From positions 1 through 64,000 of the forward strand of contig NZ_JAHESF010000003.1 in NCBI RefSeq assembly GCF_018598225.1: a stretch of DNA of 64,000 nt, written 5' to 3'. The notes below the pieces were generated by a model that saw only the letters and a program-made list of their open reading frames with translations, was not told the origin of the DNA and made no database searches. Of the stretch, positions 8,280-17,486 are shown piece by piece. This stretch comes from Chryseosolibacter histidinae (lineage in GTDB: Bacteria; Bacteroidota; Bacteroidia; Cytophagales; Cyclobacteriaceae). The position numbers and the translations under genes were made by a program. Numbering within the stretch: position 1 is the stretch's first letter; each line of letters opens with the position of its first letter.

Positions 8280-9505
8280 AAACATTCATCATCTTTATTT
8301 TATCCTTTGCCTGCCTTCCGGTTTCAGCGCAGGTCATTTCGATCACGGAAGCCGTACAGGAAGCCGTGAAGAACAACGGTATGCTCCGCGCTGCCTCCCT
8401 GACGGCAGACCAGCAGCAACAATTGCGGAAGGCTTCAATCGACCTGCCCAAAACAGAAGTCAGTTTGTTATACGGCCAGTATAACAGCATCGCCAGGAAC
8501 GACAACAATATCACGATAGCCCAAACCATTCCGTTCACTGCATTCGGAAGCCAGGCTGCGCTGAACAGGTCACAGGCTATTGCAGCGCAGCTCAAAAGAG
8601 CCAGCACTGAGAATGAGCTGATCTTCCAGGTAAAGCAAACGTACTATCACCTGGCGTTCCTAAAGGCAAGACACGACCTGCTTCAACAGCAAGACAGTCT
8701 CTATGCAGGCTTGCTGAAGGCGGCGTCGGCGCGTTTCCAATCAGGGGAAACCAACCTGCTTGAAAAAGTCACCGCGGAAGCAGAAACCCACCAGGTGAAA
8801 AACCTGCTACGGGAGAACCTGGCCGACATCGCAGTTTACAGAGACAGGCTGCAAATGCTGCTGAACAGCACACAACAGTGGGATGTAATACCGGATGCCT
8901 TCCAGGAAATGCAGGCGTCAGTCGATACGTCCATAACCGCGAATCCGGAATTGTCTTTCTCAAGGCAGCAGGTTGAGATCTCGCTGAACCAAAAACGCCT
9001 GGAGCGTGCCCGGCTTGTGCCCGATCTCACCGTGGGCTTCTTCACACAGACACTGATCGGCTACCAGACCATCAACAACCAGGAGCAGTACTTCGGAAGC
9101 GACAAGCGGTTTCATGGATTTCAGGTAGGCATTTCGTTACCCCTCTGGTTCACGCCCCACGCCGCACGCATTAAAGCTGCCGAATACAACCGACAGTCCG
9201 CACAGTCTGCCTTTGCGTATCAGCAGCTACTCATACAAGGCGAAATGAAACAAGCGGTTGAGGAGTTCAGGAAGAACAGGAACAGCCTGCTGTATTACAA
9301 GGCATCGGCACTACCGAATTCAGCGCTCATCCTCAAACATGCGGGCCTCTCCTTTCAGAACGGCGAGATCGGCTTCACTGAATATTTATTAAGCGTTAAA
9401 AATGCCATCGCCATCAGGGAAAGTTACCTGCGCACCCTGAACAGCTACAACCAGTCGATTTTCACCATAGAATTTCTTTCAGGCAATCAACTCCACTCGA
9501 AATGA
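8276..9505 (+). CDS. czcC: TolC family outer-membrane channel of the czc system
   Basis: This 409-residue outer-membrane factor has a clear signal peptide (MKTFIIFILSFACLPVSAQ, cleavage after about residue 19). It continues with long amphipathic helices in two halves, as expected of the OEP/TolC fold. The helical barrel segments are recognisable around residues 45-210 and 225-400. It starts inside the stop codon of czcA (ATGA overlap), and its own stop overlaps the start of the adaptor gene in the same way, so the three pump parts are translationally coupled. It should form the exit duct for the tripartite efflux complex. Confidence 0.9.
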   Translation: MKTFIIFILSFACLPVSAQVISITEAVQEAVKNNGMLRAASLTADQQQQLRKASIDLPKTEVSLLYGQYNSIARNDNNITIAQTIPFTAFGSQAALNRSQAIAAQLKRASTENELIFQVKQTYYHLAFLKARHDLLQQQDSLYAGLLKAASARFQSGETNLLEKVTAEAETHQVKNLLRENLADIAVYRDRLQMLLNSTQQWDVIPDAFQEMQASVDTSITANPELSFSRQQVEISLNQKRLERARLVPDLTVGFFTQTLIGYQTINNQEQYFGSDKRFHGFQVGISLPLWFTPHAARIKAAEYNRQSAQSAFAYQQLLIQGEMKQAVEEFRKNRNSLLYYKASALPNSALILKHAGLSFQNGEIGFTEYLLSVKNAIAIRESYLRTLNSYNQSIFTIEFLSGNQLHSK

Positions 9506-10707
9506 AAACCATGAATAAGATCAGATTCCTATTGTATATTATTATTAGCGCCACCGTAATTTTTTCCTGCGGAAACGATAAACGCGAAGAAGCCGCTGCT
9601 GCGGAAACACATCATGACGAAGAGAGCGATATTGTTGAGTTCACCGATGCGCAGATGAAAACCACGGGCGTGGCGACCGGCCATGTTGAAGACAAACAGA
9701 TCAGCGGCACCATCAAAGTGAATGGCCATCTCGACGTGCCGCCCCAGGAGCTTATCAGCATATCCGTTCCACTCGGAGGTTTTTTGAAAGACACAGAGCT
9801 GCTGCAGGGCTCGCGGGTGAGAAAAGGACAGGTGATCGCCGTGATCGAGAACCCTGACTATATCCAGATCCAGCAAGACTATCTCGAAGCCAAAAGCCAG
9901 CTCAGCTTTGCCAGCGCCGACTACGAACGGCAAAAGGAGCTTGCCCAGGAAAATGTCAATTCACAAAAGACATTGCAGCACGCCCGCACAACTTTTGAGA
10001 CGTGGCTTGCTAAGACCAACGCGTTCAAAGCACGGCTTCAGTTGCTGAACATCAACCTCAAGTCGCTGGAGGAAGGCAACATCACGGGCCGTATCAACCT
10101 GTATGCGCCGATAGACGGTTATGTAACGGAGGTGAACGTGAACATCGGCAAGTACGTCAATCCCACGGATGTGATCTTCGAGATCGTAGATACCCGCCAC
10201 CTGCACGCGGAGCTGATCATCTTTGAAAAGGATGTTCCCAAGATCAGGATCGGGCAAAAGGTTCGTTTCACGCTGGCCAACGAAACGGCTGAGCGCATGG
10301 CAACCGTGTACCTGATCGGCCGAGAGATCAGCACAGACCGCACCATCCGTATCCACTGCCACCTCGACAAGGAAGACTCTCAGCTGCTGCCGGGTATGTA
10401 CCTGAAGGCCATCGTGGAAGCCGGCAGCACCAAAGTTGCGGCCTTACCGAATGAAGCCATCGTTGATTTTCAGGGAAAGAAATACATTTTTATTGAAGCA
10501 GCGGAAAAAGAAGGACACAGTGACGGAGCCGCTGAAGACGGTCAGCATTTCCAGATCATAGAAGTCCAGACTGGCAACAGCGAGTTGGGATATACAGAAG
10601 TGATGTTACCAGAGAATATTACCAAGGAAACGAACATTGTTGTGAAAGGAGCGTATGCGTTGCTTTCTAAAATGAAGAATAGTGAAGAAGAGGGGCACGC
10701 ACATTAA
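9502..10707 (+). CDS. czcB: Periplasmic adaptor (CzcB/CusB-type HlyD family) lipoprotein
   Basis: This 401-residue membrane-fusion protein links the RND pump to the TolC channel. The N-terminus has a lipoprotein signal with lipobox VIFSC (Cys at about 23; an alternative start is the Met at codon 4). The biotinyl-lipoyl-like half-motifs are visible: GFLKDTELLQGSRVRKGQVIAVIENP, then a coiled hairpin, then NLYAPIDGYVTEVNVNIGKYV. A beta-barrel domain follows. The mature N-terminus is His-rich (ETHHDEES), and so are an internal loop (EGHSDG) and the C-terminus (EEEGHAH), which suggests direct metal capture. The ATGA overlap with czcC shows coupling. Confidence 0.9.
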   Translation: MKTMNKIRFLLYIIISATVIFSCGNDKREEAAAAETHHDEESDIVEFTDAQMKTTGVATGHVEDKQISGTIKVNGHLDVPPQELISISVPLGGFLKDTELLQGSRVRKGQVIAVIENPDYIQIQQDYLEAKSQLSFASADYERQKELAQENVNSQKTLQHARTTFETWLAKTNAFKARLQLLNINLKSLEEGNITGRINLYAPIDGYVTEVNVNIGKYVNPTDVIFEIVDTRHLHAELIIFEKDVPKIRIGQKVRFTLANETAERMATVYLIGREISTDRTIRIHCHLDKEDSQLLPGMYLKAIVEAGSTKVAALPNEAIVDFQGKKYIFIEAAEKEGHSDGAAEDGQHFQIIEVQTGNSELGYTEVMLPENITKETNIVVKGAYALLSKMKNSEEEGHAH

Positions 10708-10853
10708 TTAGTAGGCAGTAGGCAAAAAGGCAGTAGGCAATAGACCGAGCAAGCAATCATCTCTCACTTCGAACTGGAACAACACCGGCTACCCTGGAAT
10801 CAAATTTTGCCTACTGTCCCGATATATCGGGATTTGCCTACTGCCTACTTATT
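10708..10853. repeat. GTAGGCA word array between convergent genes
   Basis: The left arm (10711-10742) repeats GTAGGCAGTAGGCAA. The right arm (10807-10850) contains the reverse complement TTGCCTACTGCCTAC plus a perfect 16-nt palindrome TCCCGATATATCGGGA (10817-10832). The arms pair over at least 16 nt. The block fills the gap between two convergent genes exactly, so a bidirectional terminator is a reasonable inference. Confidence 0.75.
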
Positions 10854-11930
10854 TTACCCTCCTATCGTCTTCGTAGTGGTGACGCCGTTGATCGTGATTG
10901 TGATCGTCCGGTTCTCGCATGATCCATCGCCGAAATCGACGATCACGGTATCGTCACCATATAGTGTTTCGAGTGTGCCGCTCACGGGGCCAAACTTGCG
11001 CCGGCTGCAGGCGATATTCTCAACAAGGGGAGCAGTTGTCTTATGTGAATACAATACCGAACCATCGGCAACAGCTATGGTTGTACTCACTTCCGTGATG
11101 ATAGTACCACTGACTGGTTTGCCGGTGGTTGCATCGAGGGTGAAGCTGGTGGTGCGCGCTTTGTCGCTGGTCCAGGTTGTAACGGTGCCATCCGCAAACG
11201 TGATCCTGCCATCGCTCACAGTTGTCACAGATGTTCCCGAACCGGTGCTTGCATCGTAATTGCTGACCCGCGTCCTTGTTCCTTCGATCTTCGCACCGTT
11301 GACAGAGTAATCTTCAAACGTGGTGATCTCCGTGTTGCTGGAAGCATCTCCACTCCTGGTAATGATGATCTTACCCGCGCGGGTAATGGAGATGGTATCG
11401 CGGTTGAAGGTGACTCCGTCGCCAAAATCGATCACCGTTTTCGCGATCGTAGACAAGAGTGAATCATAACCTGGAAACTGTTTCCCGCTGAAGCTGCATC
11501 CATTCGGGCCGCCTGCCTTGGGAACAGAAAGTTGCACCACCTCACCATCGGCATTGTAGTGCGTGATGGTGGCACCACCATTGCCCGAAATGCGAAGCCC
11601 CCTGAAATCGCCTGCACTCTCCGCATCAACAATGGCCAGCAGCTCATTGGTAGGTGCCAGCAGACTCACGCCATCAAGTATTCCACGGTAAGGTTTGTGA
11701 TGACCGTGCCTTCCCTTGGGCGGCGGTGCACCGGTGCTGTCAGTGCTGCTTCCACTGATCCTGAAGCTCGTTCCACTGGCAAGCTGCCCCGAAGTCTGCG
11801 CCACATCGATCAGCTCAGTCGTCCCTTCGTCGCCCGTCTCATTCGCCGAAAGTGAGTCTTCACTATCGCATCCCGCCACCAGCGCTACACCAAGCGCAAA
11901 CAGAAATAATTTTAATGATAGGTATCTCAT
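10854..11930 (-). CDS. Secreted lipoprotein of unknown function, beta-rich
   Basis: This 358-residue lipoprotein has a standard export signal and lipobox LVAGC (Cys at about 21). A low-complexity Ser/Thr/Gly linker and a small basic patch (PPPKGRHGHHKP, about 69-80) follow. The rest is rich in short alternating strands with repeated phrases such as VIDFGDGVTFNRDTISITRAGKIIITRSGD and VIVDFGDGSCENRTITITING, so an all-beta extracellular fold is likely. I have seen similar Bacteroidota lipoproteins but do not know a function. It is a single gene flanked by word arrays on both sides. Confidence 0.7.
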   Translation of the reverse strand: MRYLSLKLFLFALGVALVAGCDSEDSLSANETGDEGTTELIDVAQTSGQLASGTSFRISGSSTDSTGAPPPKGRHGHHKPYRGILDGVSLLAPTNELLAIVDAESAGDFRGLRISGNGGATITHYNADGEVVQLSVPKAGGPNGCSFSGKQFPGYDSLLSTIAKTVIDFGDGVTFNRDTISITRAGKIIITRSGDASSNTEITTFEDYSVNGAKIEGTRTRVSNYDASTGSGTSVTTVSDGRITFADGTVTTWTSDKARTTSFTLDATTGKPVSGTIITEVSTTIAVADGSVLYSHKTTAPLVENIACSRRKFGPVSGTLETLYGDDTVIVDFGDGSCENRTITITINGVTTTKTIGG

Positions 11931-12026
11931 AGAAAATATTGTTTAGGCTTAATACGCCGGGAAAGCTTAAAAATTACCCTGGTATCTGGGTGTGTAGTTC
12001 GATAGCCGAAATGTGTCGACCAACCG

Positions 12027-12178
12027 ACCAGGATTAACAGGATTATAGGATGGACAGGATTTTGGGATTAACAGCATTGACAAGATGCAACAATCCCTAT
12101 TCTCTCATCATTATCCTGGTTAAATCCTGTTATCGCGTTAGTCCAGCTAATCCTTTAATCCTATTAATCCTGGTTAAA
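12027..12178. repeat. GGATTAA word array
   Basis: The left arm (12027-12077) repeats AGGATTAACAGGATT-like words and the right arm (12110-12178) repeats AATCCTATTAATCCTGG, the reverse complement with some drift. The TAA stop codon of the LytTR regulator gene (complement of 12174-12176) lies inside the right arm. The region 11931-12173 contains nothing else that I can call. Confidence 0.7.
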
Positions 12179-12902
12179 TCCCTGCTCTGTATTTTTTAAG
12201 GAACGCGTCGGCAAATTTATCACCTATGGGAATGGCGGTATCCTGGATGAATACTTGTGATTTTTGGGTGGACGTAATCTTTGGTAATGAGACGATGTAG
12301 GAATTGTGAATCCGGCAGAACTGTTCTGCGGGAAGTTTTGATTCCATGGCTTTTAGGTTCAGGCGCGTGAGCACAGGACGGCTCTGCGCGGTGAGGAAGA
12401 TCTTCACGTAATCTTTGAGCCCTTCGATGTACAGGATCTCGTGATGGAATATTTTGAGCTTCTTGTATTCTGAGTGCACAAAAAAGAAAGAGCCATCCTG
12501 CTTTTCCGTTGTCTTTGCATGCAGCAGCAGGTACTGATCACGGGCGCGGGTCACGGCTTTGAGAAAACGTTCGAATGGAATGGGCTTCACCAGGTAATCG
12601 ATGGCATGCAGCTCAAAACCCTCCAGCGCGTACTGTTCAAAGGCTGTGGTGATGATGACCAGCGGCGGCTTGTCAAGGATCCTGAGAAACTCGGTGCCTT
12701 TCATCACAGGCATCTGGATATCCAGGAACAGCAGGTCAACCGGATCTTTCCTCAGATGATCGAGTGCCTCCATGGGCGTGGGGCACGTTCTCACCAATTC
12801 GAGAAAGGGAACTTTGCGGATGTCGTCAGCGATCAGCCTGAGCGCGAAAGGCTCATCATCAACCGCCATACACCGCATTTTGTATTTCTCCTGCTCAGCC
12901 AT
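12174..12902 (-). CDS. LytTR family response regulator
   Basis: This 242-residue regulator has an N-terminal receiver domain. The acidic pair VDDEP lies near residues 14-18, the phospho-acceptor is the Asp in LLFLDIQMP (about residue 60), the conserved Thr is in ITTAFE, and the Lys is in DYLVKPI (about residue 108). The C-terminal LytTR DNA-binding domain spans about 140-240 (FFFVHSEYKKLKI, ILYIEGLKDYVKI, FCRIHNSYIVSLPKI). It lies 5 bp downstream of the histidine kinase gene and forms a standard LytS/LytR-type pair with it. The target genes are not evident. Confidence 0.92.
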   Translation of the reverse strand: MAEQEKYKMRCMAVDDEPFALRLIADDIRKVPFLELVRTCPTPMEALDHLRKDPVDLLFLDIQMPVMKGTEFLRILDKPPLVIITTAFEQYALEGFELHAIDYLVKPIPFERFLKAVTRARDQYLLLHAKTTEKQDGSFFFVHSEYKKLKIFHHEILYIEGLKDYVKIFLTAQSRPVLTRLNLKAMESKLPAEQFCRIHNSYIVSLPKITSTQKSQVFIQDTAIPIGDKFADAFLKKYRAGI

Positions 12903-12907
12903 AGTTC

Positions 12908-14038
12908 TCAGAAAAGGTTGATCTCGAGGTTCACAAAATAGCTATTGTCTTCCGCGTAACGCTTCAGTACATGGTTCTTGGGGTAGTGTAGCTCCAGTCG
13001 TCTTTTGACATTCTCCATGCCGATACCCGACTCTCCGCCGAACTCACCTTCGGGCGACTTCCGCGAGATCCTGTTCACCGTTCTGAAGGCGAGCTGATTA
13101 TTATCAACCGTCAGCTCGATGATGCTTGCAGCACCGTTGCTGAAGTCACCGTGTTTGAAAAAGTTTTCCACGATAGGAATCAGCAACAGCGGTACAATCC
13201 TTTTATGCTGCAGCTCACCTTTAATGGCAAAGTCGAGCGATCTGTTCTCAGGCAGTCGCATTTTCTGCAAGCTGATATAATCCTGCAGGTGCGCCACTTC
13301 CTTTTCGAGGGGCACCTGATCCTGCCCCGACTGGTAGAGCACGTACCGGAGCAACTGCGAAAGTTTCACCAATGCAGGCTCGGCATATTCAGAGTTAGAG
13401 CGCACCAGCCAACGGATGTTGTTCAGCGTATTGAAAAGAAAATGTGGGCTGATCTGGAGCTTGAGCACCGATAGCTCAGCCGCTACTTTTTGCAACGTAC
13501 GTTCCTGCTCTTCGGCCCTTGCCTGCACCCAGTTGTTCCACATCACCGAAAGCGTGCTTGCTGTTGCAACCAGCGCACTTAATAAAAGACTTGAGAAGAA
13601 AGGGCTTGCCAGCATCAGGCGCCTGTGATGCGGACCGGAGCCAGCACCGTCGCGCGGGCCTGGACCAAATCCATCGGGAGGCATGTCAGGTGGACCCGGC
13701 GGACGATCAGGCGGACCTTCCAGCGGACCCGCCAGCATTTCGTGAATATAAAAATTGGCAGCACCTACAATAAAGATCAGGATGCCGATGCTCACGAAAA
13801 AGGTCAGCGGTTTTTTTGCCGTAAAGAATTTCGGTGTGAGATAAAAGAGGTTGACATAGAAGAGCGATATCAGTAGAATGTTGCGCACCACCAGTGAGCT
13901 GATGACGCCGGGCTCGGAGAAGTAGGTGCCGATGTCGCGTACGGGTGAAAGTATAACGGGCGCAAAAAAGAAGATCATCCAGCCAACCAGGTGCGTTGTA
14001 AACTTGATCCGCGATGGCGGCTGCGACATGTTTTCCAT
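12908..14038 (-). CDS. LytS-type sensor histidine kinase
   Basis: This 376-residue kinase has about four transmembrane helices (roughly 16-35, 48-66, 78-98 and 145-165), a short coiled linker, and a His_kinase domain with the phospho-acceptor motif SPHFLFNTLNNIRWLV. An HATPase_c-like end carries the N-box IVENFFKHG and the G-box GIGMENVKRRL. Between helices 3 and 4 the periplasmic loop (about residues 104-140) is almost pure Pro/Gly/Asp, which is unusual for a sensor. It forms an operon with the LytTR regulator 5 bp downstream. Confidence 0.92.
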   Translation of the reverse strand: MENMSQPPSRIKFTTHLVGWMIFFFAPVILSPVRDIGTYFSEPGVISSLVVRNILLISLFYVNLFYLTPKFFTAKKPLTFFVSIGILIFIVGAANFYIHEMLAGPLEGPPDRPPGPPDMPPDGFGPGPRDGAGSGPHHRRLMLASPFFSSLLLSALVATASTLSVMWNNWVQARAEEQERTLQKVAAELSVLKLQISPHFLFNTLNNIRWLVRSNSEYAEPALVKLSQLLRYVLYQSGQDQVPLEKEVAHLQDYISLQKMRLPENRSLDFAIKGELQHKRIVPLLLIPIVENFFKHGDFSNGAASIIELTVDNNQLAFRTVNRISRKSPEGEFGGESGIGMENVKRRLELHYPKNHVLKRYAEDNSYFVNLEINLF

Positions 14039-14045
14039 GAGGCAA

Positions 14046-14141
14046 AGGTACGATTTTCGAAGTACGATTTACGAGGTACGAGGTACGTTGCTCACGTTTA
14101 CACCGCACAGCCGTGGACCGTGGACCGTCGACTGTGGACTA
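14046..14141. repeat. Adjacent TACGAGG and CCGTGGA word arrays
   Basis: From 14046 to about 14087 the words GTACGATTT and ACGAGGTACGAGGTACG are repeated. From 14111 to 14141 comes CCGTGGACCGTGGACC followed by GTCGACTGTGGACTA. The TAG stop codon of the GIN-domain lipoprotein (complement of 14139-14141) is the last word of this array read on the minus strand. Confidence 0.7.
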
Positions 14142-14798
14142 TTTCCTGATCAGCTTCCCCGTCCCGGTAGCCGTAAGCCTGACGATGGGTGGATTACCTT
14201 TGTACAACACACTGCCCATGGAGTTGATGAACACGTTCACCACTTTGGTAGCATGAACTTCGGTATCAAAAACAGCGGATGAATTAACGTAGGTGCTGTC
14301 TGTTACCAGGCCATATGCTTTGACGATTGCAGCATTGCTATTGGAGACATAGAAAAAATTTGAGGTACCTGAAAACTTATACGTTCCACTGTTCGCGGCA
14401 TTGAGGCCGAGGTAGCCGTTGATCTGGATATCTTTCAGATCCACAGAGCCACCGTGCACATACATGTTGAGCGTGTCGGCCACCAGCGGCCCATCGTTTT
14501 CCACAGAACATCCGTTGCAGGAGAGTATTTTAATGTCTCTGACGGCGATGGTCATCCTGCCGATACCATTTATATTCAGCTGGCCACCTCCGGCGCTGTA
14601 CATCGATTCAGGTATGGACGTAGAGATCACCATGTTCTCGGCACCGGCAACCAGGTTGAAGGTGACAAGTCCGTTCGAGCTGATCTTGTTGAATGGTGGC
14701 AGTGCTTTCGGGGGAAATTCTTTCGGATCGCCACAGCCGATCAGGAGAAATGCAGTAGCGGCAATCAGGGCCAGCGAGAAAATGGCAGATATTTTCAT
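14139..14798 (-). CDS. GIN-domain (DUF2807) putative auto-transporter adhesin lipoprotein
   Basis: This is a lipoprotein of about 219 residues from the ATG at 14798 (MKISAIFSLALIAATAFLLIGC; lipobox LLIGC). The upstream in-frame Met at 14822 would extend the signal needlessly. The body matches the head GIN domain / DUF2807 pattern: a right-handed beta-helix-like series with phrases such as FNKISSNGLVTFNLV, GVGRMTI-like turns and repeated short Gly-Ser strands, ending GTGKLIRK. Such proteins are common surface lipoproteins in Bacteroidota, and their function is mostly unknown. It lies upstream of the LytS/LytTR pair on the same strand. Confidence 0.75.
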   Translation of the reverse strand: MKISAIFSLALIAATAFLLIGCGDPKEFPPKALPPFNKISSNGLVTFNLVAGAENMVISTSIPESMYSAGGGQLNINGIGRMTIAVRDIKILSCNGCSVENDGPLVADTLNMYVHGGSVDLKDIQINGYLGLNAANSGTYKFSGTSNFFYVSNSNAAIVKAYGLVTDSTYVNSSAVFDTEVHATKVVNVFINSMGSVLYKGNPPIVRLTATGTGKLIRK

Positions 14799-14887
14799 AC
14801 AGTGAATGGATATGGCTTTCACCTGCTTTTGTAACCGCTGCCTGGCCTCATAAATCAGGCGATTAAAAAGGAAATCTTACATGTTAA

Positions 14888-14950
14888 TAGTCCACGGTCC
14901 ACAGTCGACAGTCCACGGCCGTACCGCTCGCAGAACAACCCTTTGAGGGT
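14888..14950. repeat. CCACGG word array plus half of the CCCTTTGAGGG element
   Basis: TAGTCCACGGTCCACAG and CAGTCCACGGCC (14888-14920) are followed by CAACCCTTTGAGGGT (14936-14950). The same two families stand in the same order at 4484-4535, but here the right-hand half is missing. The block lies in the gap between divergent genes (14799-15070), which holds nothing else that I recognise. Confidence 0.6.
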
Positions 14951-15070
14951 GCTCACTATAATATTATCTTGTGATTTTGCTGTCATTTCACAGATCCAAC
15001 ATATATTTTTAACGCCTAAGTCACAGGATAGCGTCATCTTCAGAATGTTCTCCTGTAATCGGAATATAGA

Positions 15071-16069
15071 ATGTCAGCCAAAAACGTCGCGCTTGTTCTG
15101 AGCTCTCTGGGTGTGGCTCAGGCCCTGCTCCTGTGCATTTATCTTTTTACACTGAAAGAAAAAAAGACCAACCTGTTCCTGGCCCTCGCGTTGCTCGGCA
15201 TCACCCTTCGCATCGGCAAGTCCGTATTTCTCAGTTACATGCCCGTAGCGCCGTGGTTGCGTAACCTCGCGATCTCCGGACTCCTGTTATCAGGACCGTG
15301 CCTCTGGTTCTATGGCAAAGCGCTTTTTGAAAAAAGAACCTTCCTTACCAGGGATTACTTTCACCTGGTTCCTTTTATACTTTTCTTCTCATTGGCTGGA
15401 TTCATTCCCAACCGGGGCGACCTTGTATCAGGTTTGATCTATGCGATGGTATTCGTGCACCTGGCCGCATATCTGGTCATCTGCTGGAGATATATTATTC
15501 AGGAGCTGAGTGGCGCAAGATTGCAATCGTGGTACCGGAACATCATAGCGGGTGTCACCTTCATCTGGCTGCTGTACATGGGCATCTTTGCCACCCTTAT
15601 TCCCCTGTATATTCTCGGTGCCGTTTTCTTTTCATTCCTCATCTACATCTTTACTTTCCTGCTGATGAAGCGCCATGTTTTCGCGCTTGAAAAATACAGT
15701 AGCTCCGGTATGGACAACATTGCCTCCAAAAAAATTCTCCAGCAGGTAAAAGCGCTGTTCGGGGAACAGGAGCTCTTTCTCGACAGCAACATCACGTTGA
15801 AGACCGTAGCCGAAAAACTTTCCGTAAGCCCGCGTGATCTCTCGCAGGTCATCAACGAGAACGAGCAAAAGAACTTCTCCGAGTTTGTCAATCACTACCG
15901 CATCGAAAAAGCAAAAGCTTTACTGACCGACCCCAACCGCGCACAAGAAAAGATCGAGACCATCGCCTACGACTGTGGTTTTGGAAATGTTACCTCTTTC
16001 AACCTCGCCTTCAAGGGCATCACACAGATGACACCTTCGCAATACAGACAATCCAAAGCCAGTACGTAG
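15071..16069 (+). CDS. AraC family regulator with membrane-embedded sensor domain
   Basis: This 332-residue protein has an N-terminal half with about seven transmembrane helices (from VALVLSSLGVAQALLLCIYLF to about residue 210). A linker leads to a C-terminal AraC/XylS double helix-turn-helix (about 225-330), with ITLKTVAEKLSVSPRDLSQVINEN and the second motif IAYDCGFGNVTSFNLAFKGITQMTPSQYR. Such 7TM-AraC proteins are common in Bacteroidota and probably sense an envelope signal while bound to DNA at the membrane. It is transcribed alone, and no target can be named. Confidence 0.88.
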   Translation: MSAKNVALVLSSLGVAQALLLCIYLFTLKEKKTNLFLALALLGITLRIGKSVFLSYMPVAPWLRNLAISGLLLSGPCLWFYGKALFEKRTFLTRDYFHLVPFILFFSLAGFIPNRGDLVSGLIYAMVFVHLAAYLVICWRYIIQELSGARLQSWYRNIIAGVTFIWLLYMGIFATLIPLYILGAVFFSFLIYIFTFLLMKRHVFALEKYSSSGMDNIASKKILQQVKALFGEQELFLDSNITLKTVAEKLSVSPRDLSQVINENEQKNFSEFVNHYRIEKAKALLTDPNRAQEKIETIAYDCGFGNVTSFNLAFKGITQMTPSQYRQSKAST

Positions 16070-16097
16070 TTAAATACCGTTCACGCAAAGGAGCGCT

Positions 16098-16235
16098 TCG
16101 TTTTTCGCCGTCATCCTGAATGTTGGCTCGTGCGTAGGAATGTGCGAATGAAGGATCCCCATTTGACAGCGTGCCCAAGAAAGTGTTATGCTCTCGAATT
16201 AAGTACGCAGTACGCGAACTGGGGATCCTTCGCTC
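16098..16235. repeat. GAAGGATCC dyad element
   Basis: CGTCATCCTGAATG is followed by GAATGAAGGATCCCCATTT and, about 60 bp later, by the inverted arm ACTGGGGATCCTTCGCTC. The two arms can form a stem of about 12 bp. I recall related GTCATCCTGAGCG-GAAGGATC dyads as widespread intergenic repeats in Bacteroidota and other phyla. The rest of the gap 16070-16415 shows no gene. Confidence 0.65.
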
Positions 16236-16415
16236 TCCCATGCCATCACACCTGCATCGCTAAGGAGGACGGCTTCAGAGGAAGATACGCCTTCTTTGTA
16301 GTCTTTACGTGAAACCTGCATTTGGCTGCTTCGAAGTACGGAATAAAAATTTATCCTGAGCCCACCGGGAACATCCTATATTGATAAGCCGCTGTTCCCT
16401 AAAAATGTGAAAGCA

Positions 16416-17486
16416 ATGAAAGGACTGAGAATAGCGCAGGTTGCCCCGTTGTATGAGAGTGTTCCTCCGAAGTTTTATGGAGGGACCGAGCGGGTTGTTT
16501 CTTTTCTCACGGAGGCGCTGGTGGCCGGTGGGCACGACGTAACGTTGTTTGCAAGCGGCGATTCCGTCACCACAGCGCGGCTGGTTTCGCCATGCGAGCA
16601 TGCCTTGCGCCTCAGCAAATCATGCATCGACCAGATGGCCAGCCATATCACCATGCTGCAAATGGTGCAGGACGAGATCGAGCAATTCGACATAGTTCAC
16701 TATCATATCGACTACCTGCACTACCCGCTCTCCCGCTACAACACGGTTCCGCACATTACAACCCTGCATGGCCGGTTGAATATTCCCGACCTGCAGCCCT
16801 TGTATAAAAAATTCAGCGATGTGCCCGTGGTCTCCATCTCAAAGGCGCAGCGTCATCCGCTTCCCTGGCTGAACTGGGCCGGCAATGTATATCATGGACT
16901 GCCGCATTCGCTTCTTAAACCATCGTTCGAAAAGGGAAAATACCTGGCGTTCCTCGGCAGGATCTCGCCCGAAAAAGGCATCGACACCGCCATTGAGATC
17001 GCGATAGCGTGTGATCTGCCGCTGAAGATCGCTGCCAAGATCGCGGAAGACGACCATGACTATTACGAAAACCAGATCAGTAAAATGATGCAACACCCGC
17101 TGATCGAATTCGTGGGAGAGATCAACGAGCATGAAAAAGAAAAATTCATGGGCGACGCGATGGCGCTGCTCTTTCCCATCGTCTGGCCCGAACCTTTCGG
17201 CCTGGTGATGATCGAAGCCATGGCCTGCGGAACACCCGTTGTGGCCTACAGGAACGGAAGTGTGGAAGAGATCATCGAACACAACAGAAGCGGTTTTATT
17301 GTCGACAATCGGGAAGACGCTGTGAAAGCCGTACAAAACATCCGATCGCTCAGCCGGCACGAATGCAGGAAGGTATTTGAAGAACGATTCACCGCAGACC
17401 GCATGGCTGCCGACTACCTCTCGGTCTATTGGCAGCAGATCGATACGAATGGAAAAATGAAAAATATCAAACTAGCGCAGTTATGA
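16416..17486 (+). CDS. Family 4 glycosyltransferase
   Basis: This GT-B fold glycosyltransferase has about 356 residues from the ATG at 16416 (a GTG three codons earlier is the alternative). The N-terminal acceptor domain starts RIAQVAPLYESVPPKFYGGTERV with the glycine-rich GGTE loop. The C-terminal GT4 domain has LAFLGRISPEKGIDTAIEIA and the nucleotide-sugar site FPIVWPEPFGLVMIEAMACGTPVVA with the E-x7-E pattern. Its stop overlaps the ATG of the glycogen-debranching-type enzyme (ATGA at 17483), so the two are coupled. A role in alpha-glucan or trehalose-type metabolism is inferred from that partner. Confidence 0.9.
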   Translation: MKGLRIAQVAPLYESVPPKFYGGTERVVSFLTEALVAGGHDVTLFASGDSVTTARLVSPCEHALRLSKSCIDQMASHITMLQMVQDEIEQFDIVHYHIDYLHYPLSRYNTVPHITTLHGRLNIPDLQPLYKKFSDVPVVSISKAQRHPLPWLNWAGNVYHGLPHSLLKPSFEKGKYLAFLGRISPEKGIDTAIEIAIACDLPLKIAAKIAEDDHDYYENQISKMMQHPLIEFVGEINEHEKEKFMGDAMALLFPIVWPEPFGLVMIEAMACGTPVVAYRNGSVEEIIEHNRSGFIVDNREDAVKAVQNIRSLSRHECRKVFEERFTADRMAADYLSVYWQQIDTNGKMKNIKLAQL

